Assembly (NCBI RefSeq): GCF_032854445.1
Contig: NC_088302.1
Location: forward strand, 558,001-622,000
Length of the DNA: 64,000 bases
Direction of reading: 5' to 3'
Source of the DNA: Liolophura sinensis
Lineage: Eukaryota > Mollusca > Polyplacophora > Chitonida > Chitonidae
The notes under the pieces were generated by a model. It made no database searches. It was not told the DNA's origin and worked only from the letters and a program-made list of their open reading frames with translations. Shown here piece after piece: positions 14,052-27,200 of the stretch. Numbering within the stretch: the stretch's first letter is position 1; every line of letters begins with the position of its first letter. Made by a program: the position numbers and the translations under genes.

Positions 14052-15238
14052 ACAGCAAATGTTTCACACTTCAACTATTTTTAGTACAAGATAAAGATTT
14101 TTAAAATGTACAATTTCTAAAACCTACAGACACTTAAGATGTGCATTTCAAATTAATTTCGCATTGAAAACAAAACAAAACATATTAATCTGATTTATTT
14201 TTTATAAACTTTAACAATTTTTCACTAACGGCTACACCATCAATCTGCAAAACAGTAAACATGTAAATGATCTGGCAATCTAATGATCTTTACCAGTAAT
14301 AGTGTAATTCCCCATAAACCTGCCGATAAGAGATGCCGCCTGCATGCTTCACAAGGGGAAATCGTCGCTTTGTTGTTTACAACTGCGGGGCTTCTTCCTA
14401 CAATTGGGTGACATTTTTTCCACAATGGTGTTTTCCCACAACGGGATTTATTCATCACTGACAAGATGCTAACATAAATATTAAACTGAGACAGAGCAAG
14501 AAGCAATCCACCTTGTCTGTAGAGGACTCCACGGGTGCACATAATTCCTTATGGATACACGCAGTTGGCTATCCAGCTTGGAACGCCACAACCACAACAG
14601 TTCGTGCACTAAGCGCCAAAATTGATCTCATTTGGGGTCCATTTCGGGCATAAAAATCACTAAAAACGATTACGGGATGCACCCTACACATTGTGTGTGT
14701 GTACTTACCTACTACTCTTCACACTGCGGGCTGTCAAAACTCTCAAAGAATCACATTTCCACCCAGAAATATACATTTCACTTGCTGTACAACATGAAAT
14801 CCCACATCAACATGGCGGCTCTACGCGTGCACTGAAGGGCACTGTCTGTATCCCATTTCCCAGACTTGAAGATAAATTTAACTTTGGAAATGATAAACCG
14901 CAAATATAATACATCGCGACTTAAAATGTGTCATACTTTCAAAATTTAGAAAGTTTATTATGGTTTTATAGCCATATAAATATTTCAGTAAATTTTTTTT
15001 TCGGAAATGAAAAAAACTTACGGTACTCAGAGGTTGGCAGAGGTTGTTTTGGTACAAAACTGTCGTGGGGGACAATTTTTTTTTTTTGGCCTTTCTGCCT
15101 CAAGTGAATATACTTTGATGTATTTTCAAAGCATTAAATTCATAAAAACGACGAAAAATAACTGTTGATACGTTTTTTTCAGCGGGACTATATTTTAACA
15201 GATTAATGCGCCTAGCAATAAAGAAGAATATACCCAAC
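14052..15238. promoter_or_regulatory. Divergent intergenic region ASH1L-like / DAP3
   Basis: About 1.2 kb lies between the ASH1L-like coding exon (leftward) and the DAP3 start (rightward), so it should contain both promoters and the ASH1L 5' UTR exon. A CAACATGGCGGC sequence at about 14808-14820 resembles a YY1-type site common in promoters of mitochondrial and housekeeping genes. No TATA box was identified. Open frames here (14240-14542, 14632-14909) have no family resemblance. Confidence 0.4.
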
Positions 15239-18200
15239 ATGGATGCCTCCACAGGGTTAAGGGTGGTACGGCATTTGCCGCGATTTGTGCCTGGCTGCAA
15301 ATGTAAGGAACTCTGTCCGGATTCATCGCATTTTGTGTTTCTGTCACGAGCTCATTGTACATGTCAATACGGCTCTGAAAGCGAATGTCATTGTTTTGTT
15401 GTCCAGTTAGTGTCGTACCACGTGAATGAGACAGTAATACAACAACAACACCTGTATAGTGTATATTTAATTAATTATTTTATTTGAGTGGTGTTTTACG
15501 TCGTACTCAAGAGCATTTCACTTATATGACGGCGGCCAGTATTATGGTGGAAGGAAACGGGGCATCGCCCAGTCAAACCTATAACCATTCACAGGTTGCA
15601 GACAGACTTTCCCACTTCCCACGAGAGTGAGTCAGCATGTGCTGGACTTGAACTCACAGCGATCGCATTAGTGAGAGGCCCCTGGGTCATTGTGCCGCGC
15701 TTGCAAGTTAACCACTAGGGCATAGAGGCCCACAACATTTGTGCATATCTGGATAGGTCGAGTATACTTTCCAGTTTGTTGAAAACTAATTATGCTGGCT
15801 GATGGCTGTGCAACCACTCTATAGTTTGTAGCCTATCTTGTTAGGGTTTGCTGGAATCCACCAAGACTGAGATCAAAGGACTTCAGCGTTATGAAGGATC
15901 TGGTAATAAAACACACTGGAGAATATCTCATTATGCTGCAAATGTTCAGACCCTAAAACGATGTTCTCCAAATATAGGACAGAGTTCAAAAGCAGTTGTT
16001 GTGATATGACCATAGAAAGATTTTTTTTTAATAATATGGTTAACTATAAAAGTGGTTTTCTTTTCATAGTAAAATTTTATCTGAATGGGAATTAGGTTTA
16101 CTTTTGTGTGTGTCTCAGGTCCCAGGTTAACAGCTTGTGGTCATCGTCAGCGGGTGACCTGCAGAGGGGCCATCAGATGGTCATGCAGCAGTAGCTCAGG
16201 GTTGGGCACCTCACCTGTCTCACATGTTGTGCATCCAGAAGTTCGCTGTAGTTCCAGCCTTGCACAGGAGTTCATGCGAGCTACACATGAACACCATAGA
16301 CATAGTTACGTCAGAAAAATCTTTCGTTGTGAAGAAAATGACCCGGTAATGTTGACCTTTTTTTTTCCCAGAAATGAAAGGCTAAATGGTGATCCAATAC
16401 ACTTGTCAAGACGGGTTTGTCTGGTTCCTCTGTCCTGTCTGCCTGGCCATTTATCTGTCGAGACAGTATCTGTCTCAATATTTTTATCTGGACATTGGAA
16501 ATAAATGAATTTAAAAGTCAAGAGTTATGTCTTTTAACGAGCAAAGATTGGTCACTTTCTGAAGGTTCTCCCTAGTCTTTTCTACCCACATACCTGACAA
16601 TTGTTGTATGAGTATAGCATTAAACCCCAGTCAAATAATTTTTGTAGTTTTAAGCTGCTTTAGAAGCTACTGTATGTACATACCAGTTGTTATGACAACG
16701 TAACCTGTGTTTTCAGATTAATCACACCAAGGCCCATGAAGGCCTGTTTTACACAGTGCCAGACAACCAAGTCAAACAGTTATTTCAGGGAGGCTTGAGT
16801 TCAGACTTCTGCAGCAGGGTGAGACAAAGTCATATATTATATATATTACCTATATTATATGTAACTCTGCAATGCCGCATGTCCCTCCCTGATCATCTTA
16901 GTTATGTGCCTTGTCAAGTGACAAATAAAGCCAGAACAAATTTTGTTGTCTTAAAGAGTTGACTGTGCTGATAGTTTTGTTTTCATTTTTTCAGATGAAA
17001 GCTTTCCAGGAAACATGTTTAATGGTGCGGAAACCAGCGTTAGAAGTACTCGACATGTTGAGAGTTGCCAATTTCGACTATCCTCCTTTAAAGTTTATTC
17101 TTTGTATCCTTTAGGATGTTTATGGATGATATTTCCTGTATTTACAGTATGTATTATACTTACATCACACTGTGGATGTACTGTGTCTGCATCACACTGT
17201 GGATATACTGTGTCTGCATCACACTGTGGATGTACTGTGTCTGCATCACACTGTGGATGTACTGTGTCTGCATCACACTGTGGATGTACTGTACCTATGT
17301 CACACTGTGGATGTACTGTACCTGTGTCACACTGTGGATGTACTGTACCTGTGTCACACTGTGGATGTACTGTATCTGTGTCACACTGTGGATGTACTGT
17401 GTCTGCATCACACTGTGGATGTACTGTGTCTGCCTCACACTGTGGATGTACTGTGTCTTCATCACACTGTGGATGTACTGTGTCTCCATCACACTGTGGA
17501 TGTACTGTGTCTGCATCACACTGTGGATGTATTGTGTCTGCCTCACACTGTGGATGTACTGTGTCTGCATCACACTGTGGATGTACTGTGTCTGCATCAC
17601 ACTGTGGATGTGCTGTCTGCATCACACTGTGGATGTACTGTACCTGCATCACACTGTGGATGTACTGTGTCTGCATCACACTGTGGATGTGCTGTGTCTG
17701 CATCACACTGTGGATGTACTGTGTCTGCATCACACTGTGGATGTACTGTCTGCATCACATTGTGGATGTACTGTACCTATGTCACACTGTGGATGTACTT
17801 TGTCTGCATCACACTGTGGATGTACTTTGTCTGCATCACACTGTGGATGTACTGTGATGCATCACACTGAATGTACTGTGCATGCATCACACTGTGGATG
17901 TACTGTATCTGCATCACACTGTGGATGTGCTGTGTCTACATCACACTGTAGATGTACTGTGTCTGTATCACACTGTGGATGTACTGTGTCTGCATCACAC
18001 TGTGGATGTACTGTGTCTGCCTCACACTGTGGATGTACTGTCTGCATCACATTGTGGATTTACTGTGTACTGTGCATGCATCACACTGTGGATGTACTGT
18101 ATCTGCATCACACTGTGGATATACTGTATCTACATCACATTTTGTCTGTACTGTGTGTGCATCACACTGTGGATATGCTGTGTTTACTTCACACTGTGGA

Positions 18201-21200
18201 TGTGCTGTGTTTGCATCACACTGTGGATGTACTGTATCTGCATCACACTGTGGATGTACTGTATCTGCATCACATTTTGTCTGTACTGTGTGTGCATCAC
18301 ACTGTGGATATGCTGTGTTTACTTCACACTGTGGATGTACTGTGTCTGCATCACACTGTGGATGTACTGTGTCTGCATCACACTGTGGATGTACTGTGTC
18401 TGCATCACACTGTGGATGTGCTGTCTGCATCACACTGTGGATGTACTGTACCTGCATCACACTGTGGATGTAGTGTGTCTGCATCACACTGTGGATGAAC
18501 TGTGTTTGCATCACACTGTGGATGTACTGTCTGCATCACATTGTGGATGTACTGTGTACTGTGATGCATCACACTGTGGATGTACTGTGTACTGTGTCTG
18601 CATCACACTGTGGATGTGTTGTCTGCATCACACTGTGGATGTACTGTGTCTGCATCACACTGTGGATGTGCTGTCTGCATCACACTGTGGATGTACTGTA
18701 CCTGCATCACACTGTGGATGTAGTGTGTCTGCATCACACTGTGGATGAACTGTGTTTGCATCACACTGTGGATGTACTGTCTGCATCACATTGTGGATGT
18801 ACTGTGTACTGTGATGCATCACACTGTGGATGTACTGTGTACTGTGTCTGCATCACACTGTGGATGTAGTGTGTCTGCATCACACTGTGGATGTACTGTG
18901 TCTGCATCACACTGTGGATGTGTTGTCTGCATCATACTGTGGATGTACTGTACCTGCATCACACTGTGGATGTAGTGTGTCTGCATCACACTGTGGATGT
19001 GTTGTAAGCATCACACTGTGGATGTACTGTGTCTGCATCACACTGTGGATGTACTGTACCTGCATCACACTGTGGATGTAGTGTGTCTGCATCACACTGT
19101 GGATGTGCTGTCTGCATCACACTGTGGATGTACTGTACCTGCATCACACTGTGGATGTAGTGTGTCTGGATCACACTGTGGATGTAGTGTGTCTGTATCA
19201 CACTGTGGATGAACTGTGTCTGCATCACACTGTGGATGTACTGTGTCTGCATCACACTGTGGATGTACTGTACCTGCATCACACTGTGGATGTAGTGTGT
19301 CTGCATCACACTGTGGATGAACTGTGTTTGCATCACACTGTGGATGTACTGTGTCTGCATCACACTGTGGATGTAGTGTGTCTGCATCACACTGTGGATG
19401 AACTGTGTTTGCATCACACTGTGGATGTACTGTGTCTGCATCACACTGTGGATGTGCCGTGTCTGCATCACACTGTGGATGTACCGTGTCTGCATCACAC
19501 TGTGGATGAACTGTGTTTGCATCACACTGTGGATGTACTGTGTCTGCATCACACTGTGGATGAAGTGTGTCTGCATCACACTGTGGATGTACTGTGCCTG
19601 CATCACAATTTGGATGTGCTGTGTCTATATCATACTGTGGATGAACTGTGTTTGCATCACACTGTTGATATGCTGTGTTTGCATCTCACTGTGGATGTAC
19701 TGTGTCTGCATCACACTGTCGATGTGTTGTAAGCATCACACTGTGGATGTACTGTTTCTGTATCACACTGTGGATGTGCCGTGTCTGCATCACACTGTGG
19801 TTGTACCGTGTCTGCATCATACTGTGGTTGTACCGTGTCTGCATCACACTGTGGATGTACTGTGTTTGCATCTCACTGTGGATGTGCTGTGTCTGCATCA
19901 CACTGTGGATGTACTGTGTCTGCATCACACTGTGGATGTACTGTGTCTGCATCACACTGTGGATGTACTGTATCTGCGTCACACTGCTGAAATACTGTGT
20001 CTGCATCACACTGTGGATGTACTGTGTCTGCATCACACTGTGGATGTACTGTGTCTGCATCACACTGTGGATGTGTTGTAAGCATCACACTGTGGATGTA
20101 CTGTGTCTGCATCACACTGTGGATGTGCTGTCTGCATCACACTGTGGATGTACTGTACCTGCATCACACTGTGGATGTAGTGTGTCTGCATCACGCTGTG
20201 GATGAACTGTGTTTGCATCACAATTTGGATGTGCTGTGTCTATATCATACTGTGGATGTACTGTGTCTGCATCACACTGTCGATGTGTTGTAAGCATCAC
20301 ACTGTGGATGTACTGTGTCTGCATCACACTGTGGATGTGTTGTAAGCATCACACTGTAAGCATCACACTGTGGATGTACTGTGTCTGCATCACACTGTGG
20401 ATGTGCTGTCTGCATCACACTGTGGATGTACTGTACCTGCATCACACTGTGGATGTAGTGTGTCTGCATCACGCTGTGGATGAACTGTGTTTGCATCACA
20501 CTGTGGATGTACTGTGCCTGCATCACAATTTGGATGTGCTGTGTCTATATCATACTGTGGATGTACTGTGTCTGCATCACACTGTGGATGTACTGTGCCT
20601 GCATCACAATTTGGATGTGCTGTGTCTATATCATACTGTGGATGAACTGTGTTTGCATCACACTGTTGATATGCTGTGTTTGCATCTCACTGTGGATGTA
20701 CTGTGTCTGCATCATACTGTCGATGTGTTGTAAGCATCACACTGTGGATGTACTGTGTCTGCATCACACTGTGGATGTGCCGTGTCTGCATCACACTGTG
20801 GTTGTACCGTGTCTGCATCACACTGTGGTTGTACCGTGTCTGCATCACACTGTGGATGTACTGTGTTTGCATCTCACTGAGGATGTGCTGTGTCTGCATC
20901 ACACTGTGGATGTACTGTGTCTGCATCACACTGTGGATGTACTGTATCTGCGTCACACTGCTGAAATACTGTGTCTGCATCACACTGTGGATGTACTGTG
21001 TCTGCATCACACTGTGGATGTACTGTGTCTGCATCACACTGTGGATGTACTTTGTCTGCATCACACTGTGGATGAAGTGTGTCTGCATCAAACTGTGGAT
21101 GTACTGCGTACTGTGATGCATCACACTGTGGATGTACTGTGTCTGCATCACACTGTGGATGTACTGTGTCTGCATCACACTGTGGATGTACTTTGTCTAC

Positions 21201-24200
21201 ATCACACTGTGGATGTACTGTGTACTGTGTCTGCATCACACTGTGGATGTAGTGTGTGCGTGTGCCACACTGTGGATGTACTGTGTACTGTGATGCATCA
21301 CACTTTGGATATACCGTGTACTTTGTCTACATCACACTGTGGATGTACTGTGTACTGTGTCTGCATCACACTGTGGGTGTACTGTGTACTGTGTCTGCAT
21401 CACACTGTGGGTGTACTGTGTACTGTGTCTGCATCACACTGTGGATGTACTGTGTACTGTGATGCATCACACTTTGGATATACCGTGTACTTTGTCTACA
21501 TCACACTGTGGATGTACTGTGTACTGTGTCTGCATCACACTGTGGGTGTACTGTGTACTGTGATGCATCACACTTTGGATATACCGTGTACTTTGTCTAC
21601 ATCACACTGTGGATGTACTGTGTACTGTGTCTGCATCACACTGTGGGTGTACTGTGTACTGTGATGCATCACAACTCTGCCAACACAAAAACAGGATGAA
21701 GATATTTAATATTTGTATTCTTTAAGTTCATTGATTAGAAATTTGACCCTAACACTTGTGTTTAACATTACCGTAACATTTTAGTCACACTATTGTGGTA
21801 TTTGACGACCCATTTGTCTCTAATTTGCCTTAACCCATGCTAAGATGGAGAGAGGGGCACTGGTAAGACTGTCACCATTGCTCACCTCCTCCACTACGCA
21901 GCATGCTCAGGATTTCTGTTGGTCCACGTGCCCTGGCGTAAGTTCACAACATCTATGGTCTTTACCATTTGTTCCATCACGTACACTTGACGTCACATGT
22001 ACCTGATGTGAGGTTTTCAGGAGGTCTCCTGTACTTGAGGTCCAATATTACAAATATGAGGCTTAAGGGGGTCAGATGTATGCCAGCACAGCGCAATGAC
22101 CCAGGGCCTCTCATCAGTGTAGTCGCTTTGAGTTCAAGTCCAGCTGATGATGGCTTCCTCTGCAGCTATGTGTGAGGTCATCCAGCAACTTGCGAATGGT
22201 CTTGAGTTTCCCCCGAGCTCTGCTCGTAATCCTGGCGGCCGTTGTATAAGTGAAATTGAATAAGAAATGTTGCAGATTTGAAGTTTTCAGGAGGGCAGAT
22301 GTACTTGAGGTCACATGTTGCAGATGTGTGGTTTTAAGGAGGTCAGATGTACATGAGTTCACATGTTCCAGATGTGAGGCCTTCAGAAAGTCAGGTGTAC
22401 TTGAGGTCACATGTTCCAGATGTGAAGTTTTCAGGAGGTCAGATGTACTTGAGGCCACATGTTCCACAAGTGAGGTTTTCAGGTCAGATGTACTTGAGGT
22501 CACATGTTGCAGATGTGAGGTTTTCAGGACGTCAAATATAATTGAGGTCACATGTTCCAGATGTGAGGTTTTCAGGATGCACATGTAGACCTACGTGAGG
22601 TCACATTCTCTCATTCCCCATTTACTGGCGTTGACATACATTCTGATGAGTGTTGTTATATGAAGTGGACTATATATATATATATATACATATATATATA
22701 GATCAGTTGATGATGCTCGTCTAGCTGTTTGCGCAGTCTAATGATTACGAAGACCACTTGTCTTTTATCAATATGGTGTGCATTTCTGTATGTCTCTTGT
22801 TGCCAGATGTTAATGATTTACCCCCATGACGCTGACCGCCACTGTATGGTCTTGAGAATGGCATTAAACAAAATGCTTCTTGTGACCATGTGGCTTTGCT
22901 GACTTTTTGCTGTAGTTTCTCATGACATCTGTTTTCAGCGGCCTTCTGGGTGATGTATGCCAAGGAGTCTGTCATCTCCACACACAATCCGGAGAGGAGG
23001 GATCTACCATTAGAAGCTTTACAATGGCTCAGCCAGTTCAAGTCCCAGAACTACAAACTCCTACAACAACTTAAGGTTAGTACACAGATACTGGTTAAGT
23101 GTCAGATGGCAATTCAGCTGCCAAATGGCTGACTAGCTGGCACATTGGCACAGACCTGTCAGGTGTCTCATCAGGCCAAAGACTGGTCACAATCGCGTGT
23201 AGCACAAACAGAATGTGCCCTGACTGATGGACACAGTATGTGGGTGCTGTCAGTAGACGGGGATGTCAGGTCTGGTGTGTTGTCTGCTGTGAAGTCTGGT
23301 GTCAGCAACATCGTGTTTCAGTGAGGCAGCACTACAAAGATATAGAAATTAATTATTTTTGATATTGTTATGGAGAAGTGGACATCAGTCCGTTTTTTGG
23401 TCTAATTGATGTGTTGTACAGTCTGCCTTGTGGACTCGTGCGATACAATCTTTCTTGTGGACTCATTGTTGTGTTGTACAATCTGTCTTGTGGACTCATT
23501 GTTGTGTTAAACAATCCCTCTTGTGGACTCATTGTTGTGTTATACAATCCCTTTTGTGGACTCTTTGTTGTGTTGTACAGTCTGTCCTGTGGACTCATTG
23601 TTGTGTTGTACAGTCTGTCCTGTGGACTCATTGTTGTGTTGTACAGTCTGTCTTGTGGACTCATTGTTATGTTGTACAGTCTGTCTTGTGGACTCATTGT
23701 TATGTTGTACAGTCTGTCTTGTGGGCTCATTGTTGTGTTATACAGTCTGTCTTGTGGACTCATTTTTGTGTTGTACAGTCTGTCTTGTGGACTCATTGTT
23801 ATGTTGTACAGCCTGTCTTGTGGACTCATTGTTGTGTTATACAATCTGTCTTGTGGACTCATTGTTGTGTTATACAATCCCTTTTGTGGACTCCTTGTTG
23901 TGTTATACAGTCTGTCCTGTGGACTCATTGTTGTGTTATGTTTACAGACAACAGGTACCTATACCTGGAGTAAACGAGAAGTGACAGAAGGTGGCTCCAG
24001 TCTGATGGATGTTGTGGACTCATTGTTGTGTTATACAGTCTGTCTGGAGGACTCATTATTGTGTTATGTTTACAGACAACAGGTACCTATACCTGGAGTA
24101 AACGAGAAGTGACAGAAGGTGGCTCCAGTCTGATGGATGTTGTGGACTCATTGTTGTGTTATACAGTCTGTCTGGAGGACTCATTGTTGTGTTATGTTTA

Positions 24201-27200
24201 CAGACAACAGGTACCTATACCTGGAGTAAACGAGAAGTGACAGAAGGTGGCTCCAGTCTGATGGATGTTGTGGACTCATTGTTGTGTTATACAGTCTGTC
24301 TGGAGGACTCATTGTTGTGTTATGTTTACAGACAACAGGTACCTATACCTGGAGTAAACGAGAAGTGACAGAAGGTGGCTCCAGTCTGATGGATGTTGTG
24401 GACCATGTGAGTATATGTTGCACAGGGCTTCTGTACACTTTTCTACATTCCCCTTCTTGATGTGAAATTATATAGAGTCTCACAACATTATTTCGTCTAC
24501 ATACATGTATATCTGTATGAAAATTGAAAATTTCATGTTCTTGGAGAAAATAGTTTTCATTTCACTGACTATCTAGGAACTCTGTTACGTCATCTTTTTC
24601 TCTTGACCTTCACCAGAAGAAAGGAATTTTTTGTAAACATTATTTCAGTAATCTTTTACTCATGGGTAAAGACAGTTATTCCAACATTCAGTGTCATGAT
24701 TCAAGTTGGAAACACTTCCTGTGACATCAGAGTTCCTAAATTCTGATAATATGGTCCACAAAGCCCACCTTAGAACTCAGATATTTGCATGCCTTTAACT
24801 CTTTCACAAAAATCTAAAAAGATAAATAAAATTATATTTGTCCATAGTTTTAAGGTAGTCTATTTAGTGATGCCTACTTCAATGTTTAGAGGTCTTTTCC
24901 TTTATATAAAGATGGGACAGAAGGGAAATGTTGTCACCTTATATATGACATCTGCTACAACAGATGACAACAACGAAACTAAAACATTACTGTGATACAC
25001 AGCAGATGAGAAAATTTGTGTCCTTGTATATAATCTATGGTTTATTTCCTTCACGTTCAAGAGCTTGTGTTCACTGTATGAGGTTGGCAATCATTTCCAA
25101 CCTTGCTTTTCTTGTTTTTTTAAATTAATAGAGCAGCAAAAAACAACAACACAAGATATTTTATGTGTGTAGTAACTTCATCAGACATTGAAGCTTTAAA
25201 TCTGGAGAGTGCTTGATATGCTGCAGAGCCTGACAACCTGCATGTGTTGAGTATGTCAGTGTGTACACTTTAATACAGGGGCTGAACCGTGGGAAACACG
25301 CTTCTGACTGTGTGGGGGTCATTCTGAAGGAGGTGAAGACACAGGCCAGTGATAAACGGTAAGTGTACATATGCATGTGTTCTGGTAGTTCCCAGTGGGT
25401 AACGCTTATCAGATGTTTCCCAAATCCAGCCTGCTGGCAAAACCTACACAGCGGTTGGTTTGTTGACCATAGTATTATCTATACCCATCTTCATTAAGCT
25501 GTACTTATCTTCATAGGCTATACCCATCTTCATTAAGCTGTATCCATCTTCATTAAGCTGTATCCATCTTCATTAAGCTGTACCTATCTTCATTAGGCTG
25601 TAACCATCTTTATTAGGCTGTATCCATCTTCATTAAGCTGTACCCATCTTCATTAAGCTGTACCTATCTTCATAGGCTATACCCATCTTCATTAAGCTGT
25701 ATCCATCTTCATTAAGCTGTACCCATCTTTATTAAGCTGTACCTATTTTCATTAGGCTGTACCCATCTTTATTAGGCTGTATCCATCTTCATTAAGCTGT
25801 ACCCATCTTCATTAAGCTGTACCTATCTTCATTAGGCTGTACCCATCTTCATTAAGCTGTATCCATCTTCATTAAGCTGTACCCATCTTCATTAAGCTGT
25901 ACCTATCTTCATTAGGCTGTACCCATCTTTATTAGGCTGTACCCATCTTTATTAGGCTGTGCCCATCTTTATTAAGCTATACCCATCTTCATTAAGTTGT
26001 ACCCATCTTCATTAGGCTGTACCCATCTTCATTAAGCTGTACCTATCTTCATTTGGCCGTACCCATCTTTATTAAGCTATACCCAGCTTCATTAAGCTGT
26101 ATCCATTTTCATTAAGCTATAGGGGCCTCCGTGGCTCAGTCGGTTAGCACGCTAGCGCAGCGTAATGACCCAGGAGCCTCTCACCAATGCGGTCGCTGTG
26201 AGTTCAAGTCCAGCTCATGCTGGCTTCCTCTCCGGCCGTAAGTGGGAAGGTCTGACAGCAACCTGCGGATGGTCCTGGGTTTCCCCCGGGCTATGCTCGG
26301 TTTCCACCCACCATAATGCTGGCCGCCGTCGTATAAGTGAAATATTCTTGAGTACGGCGTAAAACACCAATCAAAAAAAAAAAAAAAAAAAAAAAATCAT
26401 TAAGCTATACCCTTCTTCAGTAAGCTGTACCCATTTTCATTAAGCAATACCCTTCTTCATTAAGCTATACCCATCTTCATAAAACTGTATCCATCTTCAT
26501 TAAGCTTCAGTGCAATTTTGACAGGTTAGTATTGTGTTAATGAAGGAATGCAATGTTCAGGGTAGATCAAATTCATAAAGGTCCAGCTGTGTTAGAAGCT
26601 TTCGTTACGTTTATACATAACAGATTGCATATTAACTTCATTGTACGCCTGCCTTGTTATGCTCAATCGCTCTTGTAAACTGCAAACGACTAAATAGCTT
26701 TAATTCTTTGCGATTTCTCCACTTATGCTCTTGTTTCTGATGGTTTCTCGTGATAGCTGTCGGCTGATGGTCGCCATCGATGGAGTTAATGGCTTCTGGA
26801 GAGAAAGTGCACTGAGAGACGAGCTTTATAAATCTGTAAGTCCACACTAGGATTATCTGCCTTAGTCGGAAGGCTCAGTTCACTTCTTGATTTGTGGAGG
26901 AAGCATTTTATGTTTTGAATCATTCTACATGTTGATTTATCATGGGATGATATTGAGTTCAGTTATCTAACATGGGCTGGTAGGAGAGTTGTGCAAACAT
27001 AACTACCTACATGTTATCTACCTGTAGGTAGTAAAATGTATAGATAGACAGTGTACTGAAAGTATTTACATGGTTGTAATGGTATTATGTGTTTTGTGCA
27101 ATGGATTGTTTATGTTCTATAACTGTTGGTGGACTCATTTTGAATCCGAAAATTAGCATGTGAATATGGCAGTAATTACAGAACAGTACTAGGTCTGAGG

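Noticed and set aside
14240-14542. Minus-strand ORF of 100 codons upstream of the ASH1L-like exon
   Set aside because: No family resemblance, no connection by splice phase to the coding exon; probably intergenic or 5' UTR/intron sequence.
16306-16521. Minus-strand ORF over DAP3 exon 2
   Set aside because: Shadow of the real exon; no similarity.
17095-21664. Open frames of 100-460 codons on both strands through the 27-bp array
   Set aside because: They arise because the unit length is a multiple of 3 and lacks stops; the peptides are pure 9-residue repeats on both strands, inside an intron bounded by good DAP3 splice sites.
17155-21670. CRISPR array
   Set aside because: Units are contiguous variants without unique spacers, in a eukaryotic gene context.
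23368-24112. Repeat proteins of 153-244 residues on both strands
   Set aside because: 33-bp array translation; only the exon 7 copies within it have real protein similarity.
26121-26210. A functional tRNA gene (A and B boxes present)
   Set aside because: The same tRNA-like head is followed by the SINE body and poly-A tail and recurs at 15.5, 22.1, 50.9 and 54.7 kb; the tRNA fold is not kept.
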